12,674 nt of DNA from assembly GCA_003601695.1 (NCBI GenBank), contig PIYH01000034.1, positions 1 to 12,674 of the forward strand, written 5' to 3'. The position numbers and the translations under genes are program-made. Positions 7,409 through 12,674 of this stretch are shown in pieces; the first letter of the stretch is position 1; each line of letters opens with the position of its first letter. Source of the stretch: Candidatus Bathyarchaeota archaeon. GTDB taxonomy: Archaea; Thermoproteota; Bathyarchaeia; Bathyarchaeales; DTEX01. Under the pieces are notes generated by a model, which was not told the DNA's origin, made no database searches, and was given only the letters and a program-made list of their open reading frames with translations.

Positions 7409-8050
7409 TCATTTTCTTCCGACCATAAGTTTTATCTTTTTCACTTCTGCCTCTGGAAGAGATTTATAGCCCCCTAGAAGAGTTGATATTAACAGAATAT
7501 GCGCTGTCTCCTCCAGAACCTCAGTTTTTAAGTAAGCTTCTTCAAGACTTGCTCCCAGAGTTACTGTTCCATGATTCTGCAAGAGTAAGGCATCATGCAT
7601 CTTTGCGGCTTCAGAGACCTTCATCGCTAAATCATCCGTTCCCGGAGTAGCGTATTCGACTAGTGCTACCTCTCCGACCATCACTATAGCTTCAGGAAAG
7701 ATTGATGAATCTATCGGCATTCCTGCACATGCAAATCCAGTGCAGAATGGAGGATGAGCATGGATTACAGCATTGATGTCAGGCCTAGCTTTGTAGATTG
7801 ATGTATGCATAGGCGTCTCAGAGGTTGGCTTCAGTTTTCCCTCAACAATTTTTCCTTCATAATCAATCTTCACTATATCCGATGAGCTAAGATATCCTTT
7901 ACAGACCCCGCTTGGAGTAGTTAAAATAATCTGGGAATTAGGCAGTTTGGCACTTACGTTTCCCCCAGTACCCTCCATAAAGCCCTTCTCGTAAAGCCTC
8001 CTAGAGATCTCAACTATCTTCCTTTTTAATCTCTCTTCTTCATCAAACAT
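7409..8050 (-). CDS. Class II aldolase, probable L-rhamnulose-1-phosphate (or fuculose-1-phosphate) aldolase
   Basis: A zinc-dependent class II aldolase of 213 residues, the length of L-fuculose-1-phosphate aldolase (FucA) and shorter than E. coli RhaD. Phosphate-binding motifs are GTGGNVSAK (27-35) and TTPSG (44-48). The catalytic Glu is E78 in TSETPMH. Zinc ligands are H97 and H99 in HAHPP and H160 in NHGTV; the spacing mirrors FucA (Glu73, His92, His94, His155). The family also includes ribulose-phosphate epimerases and other aldolases, so substrate is inferred from context. The divergent neighbours are rhamnose isomerase and a ketose kinase, whose product it would split into dihydroxyacetone phosphate and L-lactaldehyde. 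The ATG is preceded by GGGAGAG (8066-8060). An AT-rich TATA-like block near 8092-8104 is shared with the divergent pair, so co-regulation is likely. Confidence 0.88.
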   Translation of the reverse strand: MFDEEERLKRKIVEISRRLYEKGFMEGTGGNVSAKLPNSQIILTTPSGVCKGYLSSSDIVKIDYEGKIVEGKLKPTSETPMHTSIYKARPDINAVIHAHPPFCTGFACAGMPIDSSIFPEAIVMVGEVALVEYATPGTDDLAMKVSEAAKMHDALLLQNHGTVTLGASLEEAYLKTEVLEETAHILLISTLLGGYKSLPEAEVKKIKLMVGRK

Positions 8051-8144
8051 CTATCCAATCTCTCCCAAATGCCGGTCGCTAAATAATTCATTCATATATT
8101 TTTATCTTTAATAGTGATAAAAAGAGTGTTGGAGAGCGACGTAT
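8051..8144. promoter_or_regulatory. Divergent promoter of the rhamnose genes with a candidate operator
   Basis: These 94 bases separate the aldolase and isomerase genes. Both starts have good Shine-Dalgarno sites: GGGAGAG at 8066-8060 (minus) and GGAGAG at 8131-8136 (plus). An AT-rich core around 8093-8105 (CATATATTTTTAT) can serve as a TATA box in both directions. An 8-bp perfect inverted repeat, TTTTTATC (8099-8106) and GATAAAAA (8116-8123), spaced by nine bases, overlaps the core and the expected plus-strand transcript start. It is a plausible repressor-binding site that could control both arms. Confidence 0.6.
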
Positions 8145-9380
8145 ATGACTTGTCCATCCAGTGTATCTGAAAGATATGAGATTCTTAGAAAAGAGCTAGA
8201 GAAGAAAGGCATCGATATAGATGATGTTAGAAAGAAGATAGAGAAGTTTGAAGTTGAAGTGCCCTCATGGGTTTTTGGATCATTTGGAGGCGGAAGATTC
8301 AGTGGATACACGCCTCCAGGAGCCGCTAGGAATATCTTCGAAAAACTTGATGATGCATCTCTTGTTAATAGATTAACCGGAGCGACGCCGAGAGTCAGCA
8401 TTCATGTTGGATGGGACGATCCGGATGAGGCTCCTTTCGACGAGATTCAGGTAGAATCATTTAAAAAGGTGCGAGATTATGCAAGCAAGTTCGGGCTTGG
8501 CATAGGAGCAGTTAGCCCCACATACTTTCTTGAGGGAACAGAGTTTGGTAGCTTATCTTCCAATAACCCCAAGACTAGGCAGCGGCTAATCGAACATACG
8601 CTTGTAAGCGCGGAGATAGCGACGAAATATGCTACGGGACTGCTTGCTTTATGGTTTCCCGACGGTTCTCTCTATCCAGGACAGGTTAATATGCGGGAGG
8701 CTGAGAGAAACTTGAGATCATCTCTAGAAGAGATCTATAGAAGGACGCCTAGATCCGTGCGGATGCTTATAGAATATAAGCTCTTCGAGCCCGGAACATA
8801 TCATACAGTCGTCTCCGATTACTGTGTAGCGTCGGATCTTGCGAGGCACCTAGGTGAAAGAGCTGGCGTATTAGTTGACCTCGGCCATCACGCGCACGGC
8901 GTAAATGTGGAGCATATAATTGCGCATTTAATCGAGAACGGAATGCCCGGGGGAATACACTTCAATTCAAGATATGTTGCAGATGACGATCATGCAATTG
9001 AGCCGAACATGCAGATCTTCAGGATCTTCCATGAACTTGTAACTGGGGGAGTTATTGGAAATGAGGATTCGAGGAGAAACTGGGCGTACATGATAGATCA
9101 ATGCTCCCCGCTTGAGAATAGAATACAAGCTATTCTACACTCAGTTGATTCACTTATGATTTCCTACGCTAAGGCGTTGATTGTTGATGAGGAGGCACTT
9201 CGGAGGTATCAGATGAAGAACGAGGTGATTCTTGCGAATAGGGTCTTGGTGGATGCTTTCTTGACGGATGTCAGGCCGCTGGTTCAGATGGCTAGAATGA
9301 ATAAGAGACTTCCGATAGATCCAGTCAACGCCTATGTCAAATCTGGATACCAAGAAAAAATTGAGAGAGAAAGAAAGTAG
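8145..9380 (+). CDS. rhaI: L-rhamnose isomerase, RhaI type
   Basis: A metal-dependent TIM-barrel isomerase of 411 residues that converts L-rhamnose to L-rhamnulose; relatives accept several other aldoses. The family core is unmistakable: VLVDLGHHAHGVNVEHII (242-259) followed by GGIHFNSRYVADDDHA (269-284) and IFRIFHEL. The metal ligands known from Pseudomonas stutzeri rhamnose isomerase (Glu219, Asp254, His257, His281, Asp289, Asp291, Asp327) map with identical spacing to E210, D245, H248, H272, D280, D282 and D318. No signal peptide is seen, so the enzyme is cytoplasmic. The ATG follows GGAGAG by eight bases. The kinase gene begins 30 bases after the stop with no promoter of its own visible, so the two are probably one transcript. 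Confidence 0.93.
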   Translation: MTCPSSVSERYEILRKELEKKGIDIDDVRKKIEKFEVEVPSWVFGSFGGGRFSGYTPPGAARNIFEKLDDASLVNRLTGATPRVSIHVGWDDPDEAPFDEIQVESFKKVRDYASKFGLGIGAVSPTYFLEGTEFGSLSSNNPKTRQRLIEHTLVSAEIATKYATGLLALWFPDGSLYPGQVNMREAERNLRSSLEEIYRRTPRSVRMLIEYKLFEPGTYHTVVSDYCVASDLARHLGERAGVLVDLGHHAHGVNVEHIIAHLIENGMPGGIHFNSRYVADDDHAIEPNMQIFRIFHELVTGGVIGNEDSRRNWAYMIDQCSPLENRIQAILHSVDSLMISYAKALIVDEEALRRYQMKNEVILANRVLVDAFLTDVRPLVQMARMNKRLPIDPVNAYVKSGYQEKIERERK

Positions 9381-9410
9381 ATCAATGAAACCTCCAGAAG
9401 CGATATAGAA

Positions 9411-10940
9411 ATGTATATCTTGGGATTAGATGTTGGAACAACTGGATGCAAATCTATAATCTTCTCGCCGGATGGAAGGATAGTCTCATCTGCCTATGGA
9501 GAATACAAGCTCTATCACAGACGAATAGAATGGTCTGAGCTGAATCCCTATGAGACGTGGAACACTGCTAAAGAGACTATTCGTAGAAGCATTGAGAATG
9601 TGAGAATTAGGCCGGAAGAGATAGCAGCGCTTAGCACCAGTGTCTTGGGAGAAGCATTCATTCCAGTTGATGAGAAAGGGAATCCGTTATACTGGAGCAT
9701 GACGACCTTTGACGCTCGAGCCGTGGAGCAGACTCGTTGGTGGGAGGAAAAATTCGGGGCGGATGAAATCTATCGGATTACAGGTCAGCCATTGACTTCC
9801 TCGATGCCGATTTATCCGCTTCCTAAGATTCAGTGGCTGCGCGAATATGAACCTAAGGTTTACGAGAAAACTTGGAAGTTTCTCTGCTGGGAAGAATATG
9901 TCAACATGAAGCTCTGCGGAAAACCGGTAACAGATTTCTCGGTAGCTTCAAGAACAATGATGTTCGATATTACGAGAAAGAAATGGTCAGGAGAAATTTT
10001 AGATGTTGCAGGCATAGATGAAGATTTACTTCCAGAAGCTGCGCCGTCGGGTGTGGTGATAGGACATGTTTCTCCGAAGGCTTCTGAGGAAACAGGCCTC
10101 TCTGAAGAGACCCTCATCGTCACGGGAGGACACGATCAACCATGTGGAGCCTTGGGAGCTGGACTCGTTGAAAGTGGACCTGCTATGGATGCGACGGGAA
10201 CAGTTGAGTGTATAGGAGTAGTCTTGGATAGGCCTGTCTTAAATGAGCGGTTACGAAGAGGGGGCTTCGCCGTTCACCACTACGTGATTGAGGATATATA
10301 CTTCCTTTTCGGCTTTAATCCTACAAGCGGGGTAATTCTAAGATGGTTCAGAGATAATTTTGCGGAGGGGGAGAGAATGAAGGCAGATGAGAAAGGAGTC
10401 AACGTTTATGAAATCCTCATGTCATTAGCCGCTGAGTCGCCGCCTGGCGCGAGAGGATTATTTTTTCTACCATACTTTGAGGGAAGCGGGACTCCAACGT
10501 TTAATAGGAAAGCTCGGGGCGTAATTCTTGGCTTAACGTTATCACATAAAAAGAGTGATGTTCTAAGGGCGATTCTTGAGGGATTAAGCTATGAACTTAG
10601 GAGAAATATTGAGGCAATAGAGAGAAATGGAACGAAAATATCTGAGGTAAGAGCTATTGGAGGCGGGGCGCAATCGGATTTCTGGCTGCAAATCAAAGCT
10701 GACATAACTGGACGTCTCATAGTTGCGCCTAAAGTAACAGAAGCAGCTTCTCTAGGAGCAGCTATACTTGCGGGAGTAGGCTCCAGAGTATACGAGAGCA
10801 TTAAGGAAGCTGTAAGGAGAATATACGCTGAAAGAGCCAAGTTTATTCCACAGACGTCAAATGTGGAAAAATATGGCGGATGTTATGGCTTATACAAGAG
10901 AATTTATGATGCTCTCGCCGGAATATTTGATGAGATTTAG
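9411..10940 (+). CDS. FGGY-family carbohydrate kinase, probable L-rhamnulokinase
   Basis: An ATP-dependent sugar kinase of 509 residues with both FGGY domains complete. The N-terminal ATP loop is GLDVGTTGCKS (5-15), the catalytic Asp is D242 in GGHDQPCGALGAG (239-251), and the C-terminal nucleotide site has GSGTP (358-362) and GGGAQSDFWLQIKAD (417-431), then EAASLGAA. Sequence alone places it among pentulose/hexulose kinases (xylulokinase, fuculokinase and rhamnulokinase share this pattern). Because the preceding gene is rhamnose isomerase, L-rhamnulose is the most likely substrate, giving L-rhamnulose-1-phosphate for the divergent aldolase. The start is ATG with only a poor Shine-Dalgarno, consistent with translation from an operon message; the upstream ATG at 9385 stops after seven codons. 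Glycerol kinase is unlikely, since the genomic context is a sugar route. Confidence 0.88.
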   Translation: MYILGLDVGTTGCKSIIFSPDGRIVSSAYGEYKLYHRRIEWSELNPYETWNTAKETIRRSIENVRIRPEEIAALSTSVLGEAFIPVDEKGNPLYWSMTTFDARAVEQTRWWEEKFGADEIYRITGQPLTSSMPIYPLPKIQWLREYEPKVYEKTWKFLCWEEYVNMKLCGKPVTDFSVASRTMMFDITRKKWSGEILDVAGIDEDLLPEAAPSGVVIGHVSPKASEETGLSEETLIVTGGHDQPCGALGAGLVESGPAMDATGTVECIGVVLDRPVLNERLRRGGFAVHHYVIEDIYFLFGFNPTSGVILRWFRDNFAEGERMKADEKGVNVYEILMSLAAESPPGARGLFFLPYFEGSGTPTFNRKARGVILGLTLSHKKSDVLRAILEGLSYELRRNIEAIERNGTKISEVRAIGGGAQSDFWLQIKADITGRLIVAPKVTEAASLGAAILAGVGSRVYESIKEAVRRIYAERAKFIPQTSNVEKYGGCYGLYKRIYDALAGIFDEI

Positions 10941-11230
10941 CTTTAACGTTCTTGGATGCTGCTTCAGGTTTAGGCTGGATCCCTTCTTCACCTGCTCAAT
11001 GCCCAAGCCGAAAATTCCCTTCTTCTACAATAAATACCTAATAGATCTGGCTTCTTTTGTTAGCTAGATGGCAAAAGGATTCGAACGTCCGGGTTTTTTC
11101 AATCATTAATATTATCTTCTAGAGAATATAGCACTTAAGAAGTCAAGGCGCCTTTAGATGCTGAATAAAATATTTAATGTTGAGATAGTAGTGGTTAGAG
11201 AGAACTCTGGAAGAGTTTATTGTTTAAATA
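10941..11230. other. Convergent intergenic region, no gene seen
   Basis: This gap lies between the kinase (plus) and moeA (minus) ends. No credible gene is present. A minus-strand frame from about 10920 to 11040 is open but lacks a start and family likeness. A 6-bp hairpin, AACTCT/AGAGTT with a GGA loop (11203-11217), sits 13 bases beyond the moeA stop; no T-run follows it on the minus strand. Confidence 0.4.
11077..11099 (+). terminator. Possible T-tract terminator of the isomerase-kinase transcript
   Basis: Six T residues at 11094-11099 follow a GC-rich run (GTCCGGG) and a short imperfect stem (GGA at 11077-11079 with TCC at 11088-11090). Archaeal RNA polymerase can stop at T-tracts with little or no hairpin, so this is a fair candidate, though it is about 150 bases after the kinase stop. 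Confidence 0.35.
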
Positions 11231-11539
11231 TTAGTCGAAGAGGGTGACTGTGACCTCTTCACCTTTTTCTATAACGTCTAAATTTACTGGCAAAATTATG
11301 TATCCATCTGCATTCGCCAAGCTTGTTATGTCGCCTGATGCTTTGAAAGCAGGATATGCGACGCCATTCTTTAATTTCACTGTGAGGAATTGTTCTCTTC
11401 CCGACGCTGAGACTACTCTGACTCCCATCTCCGACTTAACTTTACGTGGAATCTTCGGTGGGAGTCTAGCCATCCTTCGAATTGCGGGGACTAGGAAGAG
11501 ATAGGCATTACTCAGGCATGAAGTCACCCGGCATTCCAA
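11231..11539 (-). CDS. moeA: MoeA, C-terminal part (separated by frameshift)
   Basis: This open frame continues the MoeA protein in a different reading frame from the upstream segment. It begins with TSCLSNAYLFLVPAIRRMA (about residues 6-24), which is the helix that normally follows the PGxPxS motif. It then carries the complete C-terminal beta-barrel domain: SASGREQFLTVKL, AYPAFKASGDITSLANADGY (70 onward, with the hallmark SG-x-SLA-x-AdG), and ends in EEVTVTLFD. The first codons of the frame (from TTG at 11539) are the same bases as LGMPG in the other frame, so no true start need exist; GTG at 11527-11525 is the only other nearby start-like codon. It overlaps the N-terminal part by 32 bases. 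Whether it is made as a separate polypeptide is unknown; more likely it is the tail of a broken gene. Confidence 0.8.
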   Translation of the reverse strand: MECRVTSCLSNAYLFLVPAIRRMARLPPKIPRKVKSEMGVRVVSASGREQFLTVKLKNGVAYPAFKASGDITSLANADGYIILPVNLDVIEKGEEVTVTLFD

Positions 11540-12443
11540 GTACAGGTTTTCCCTCCACTAAGCCGAAAAGCGTAGGCTTTCCAGGCTTAATTTGAACTCC
11601 ATGAAAGATGAGTTCACCCAGTTCCTCGACGACTTTGACTAATACGTCTCTCTCCCCAACTGAGCTTCCTCCGGAGAACACAATAAGATCGTGATCGAGA
11701 TATCTGAGAACCGCTGATCTTACCTCGTCAATAGCGTCGGGAACTATTGGGGATCTTGTTACTGAGGCTCCATTCTCCAGCAATATTGACGTGAGCGTGT
11801 ACGAGTTAACATCGTAGATTTGACCCTTCTCTAATGGGGAGCCCGGATCCCGTATTTCGGATCCCGTAGATATAACAGCTACGCGTGGCTTCTGATAAAC
11901 AAGCACATCTTTGTGCCCAAGCGAGGCTAAGACCCCAATCTTTGCCGGGCTTAAGAGATCTCCCTTCTTCAGAATCGCTTCTCCCTTTTTTATATCCTCT
12001 CCTTTTCTAGCAATGTTCGCTCCAGGATGGACAGGCTTGAGTATATATGCGATGCCATTCTTCTCCTCTGTGAACTCCATCATTACGACGGCGTCCGCGC
12101 CGGGAGGAATTGGACAGCCAGTTGCTATTCGTATGCATTCTCCCTTCTTAATCGGCTTATCTGATGATTCACCTGCATGTAGAACACCTACAACATTTAG
12201 CTTAACTGGATTGAACTGTGAAGCTTCAAATGTTTCCTCAGCCTTGACGGCGTATCCGTCCATTGCGGATCTGTCAAACGGAGGAACATCCATATCGGCC
12301 TTTACATCGCTCGCTAAGACTCTGCCGACTGCTTGCTCCAACGATATTCTTTCAGTTCTCTCTATGGGTTTAATAGCGTTTAAAATCTCCTTTAAGGCCT
12401 TCTCGCATGGCATAAGCAATTTGAAAGGAGACATATCCTTCAA
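11508..12443 (-). CDS. moeA: Molybdopterin molybdotransferase MoeA, N-terminal and central parts (frameshifted gene)
   Basis: MoeA inserts molybdate (or tungstate in many archaea) into adenylylated molybdopterin, the last step of making the cofactor. These 311 residues hold domains I-III in order. The N-terminal signature is VPPFDRSAMDGYAV (53-66), and the small domain II includes IATGCPIPPGADAVV (106-120). The catalytic MogA-like domain spans about 185-306, with VISTGSEI (190-197), FSGGSSVGERD (256-266), HGVQIKPGKPT (281-291) and VLGMPG (301-306). The frame then reads DFMPE and stops, where family members continue PG-[YN]-P-x-S and a further hundred residues. That missing part is encoded one frame over at 11231-11539, so the gene is broken or misassembled. 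The start is TTG, with GAAGGTG seven bases upstream; ATG at 12434 is the alternative. Confidence 0.88.
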   Translation of the reverse strand: MKDMSPFKLLMPCEKALKEILNAIKPIERTERISLEQAVGRVLASDVKADMDVPPFDRSAMDGYAVKAEETFEASQFNPVKLNVVGVLHAGESSDKPIKKGECIRIATGCPIPPGADAVVMMEFTEEKNGIAYILKPVHPGANIARKGEDIKKGEAILKKGDLLSPAKIGVLASLGHKDVLVYQKPRVAVISTGSEIRDPGSPLEKGQIYDVNSYTLTSILLENGASVTRSPIVPDAIDEVRSAVLRYLDHDLIVFSGGSSVGERDVLVKVVEELGELIFHGVQIKPGKPTLFGLVEGKPVLGMPGDFMPE

Positions 12444-12475
12444 TCTTGGACACCTTCAGTACTTTTCTGAAACTT

Positions 12476-12487
12476 CCTTTTTATAAA
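12476..12487 (-). promoter_or_regulatory. TATA box of moeA
   Basis: On the minus strand 12487-12476 reads TTTATAAAAAGG, close to the archaeal TATA consensus. It lies about 40 bases before the TTG start and would put the transcript start near 12458, leaving a short leader that contains GAAGGTG (12457-12451) as ribosome-binding site. This suggests moeA has its own promoter despite lying downstream of another minus-strand gene. Confidence 0.55.
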
Positions 12488-12555
12488 CTAAGATGTGCCC
12501 ATCTCCAGAAGAGTGATAGAACCTTAAAAGTCTTGGCTTATTCGCTCTTCAGACG

Positions 12556-12674
12556 CTAAGCCTTACGCATAAAAACTGTTGTCTCATATCTGTTGTGCGG
12601 AAGCCTCTTAACCTTAAAGTCCTTATATTCAGCTTTGAGTATCTCAAGGGCCTCGGCTATATGCTTCTTCCTAT
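12556..12674 (-). CDS. C-terminal end of an unidentified protein (cut by the window edge)
   Basis: The minus frame is open from the right edge to TAG at 12558-12556. It gives 38 residues that include KKHIAEALEILKAEYKDF (a helix), then KVKRLPHNRYETTVFMRKA (two strands). A helix followed by a strand with an NRYETTVF-like edge strand resembles the end of class I SAM-dependent methyltransferases, but the fragment is too short to name the family. It ends about 110 bases before the moeA start, and moeA appears to have its own TATA box. Confidence 0.55.
   Translation of the reverse strand, partial: RKKHIAEALEILKAEYKDFKVKRLPHNRYETTVFMRKA

Noticed and set aside
11071..11099. T-arm-like GATTCGAAC sequence suggesting a tRNA
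   Set aside because: The flanking bases do not form a five-pair T-stem on either strand, and no acceptor or anticodon arm can be drawn.
11911..12486. 191-residue plus-strand frame
   Set aside because: It lies opposite the clearly conserved moeA domains and has shadow-like composition.

Overview
The window looks like a piece of an archaeal chromosome, most likely Thermoproteota; Bathyarchaeia or a relative is my guess, and it cannot be settled from sequence alone. The evidence is an exonuclease-less family B polymerase of the PolB2 type, a THUMP-SPOUT protein of the AF2226 type (an archaeal family), TATA-like boxes roughly 26-45 nt before several starts, a mix of Shine-Dalgarno-led and apparently leaderless genes, and several TTG starts. 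I see no rRNA, tRNA, CRISPR array or intact insertion sequence.

Left part (1-2425). A strong ribosome-binding site at the left edge points to a gene reading out of the window. About 500 bases without a convincing gene follow, then ogt (O6-alkylguanine repair, minus strand) and a divergent gene for a 101-residue protein I do not recognise. Positions 1641-2425 are largely decayed DNA. They hold possible minus-strand coding scraps, a 14-bp direct repeat, and a clear frameshifted N-terminal remnant of a B12-binding radical SAM gene.

Middle (2426-7224), all minus strand: PolB2-like polymerase, TauE/SafE membrane permease, THUMP-SPOUT RNA methyltransferase and a DedA/VTT-family membrane protein. 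These are separated by gaps and several have their own TATA-like signals, so they need not be one operon.

Sugar module (7409-10940). A class II aldolase (minus) diverges from L-rhamnose isomerase RhaI plus an FGGY kinase (plus). Together they encode a complete phosphorylating route: L-rhamnose to L-rhamnulose to L-rhamnulose-1-phosphate to dihydroxyacetone phosphate and L-lactaldehyde. The 94-bp divergent promoter carries an 8-bp perfect inverted repeat that is a good operator candidate. No transporter, regulator or lactaldehyde-processing gene is present in the window.

Right part (11231-12674), minus strand: a molybdopterin molybdotransferase gene (moeA) broken by a frameshift inside its conserved PGxPxS motif, with both halves otherwise well preserved, and the C-terminal end of an upstream gene cut by the window edge.
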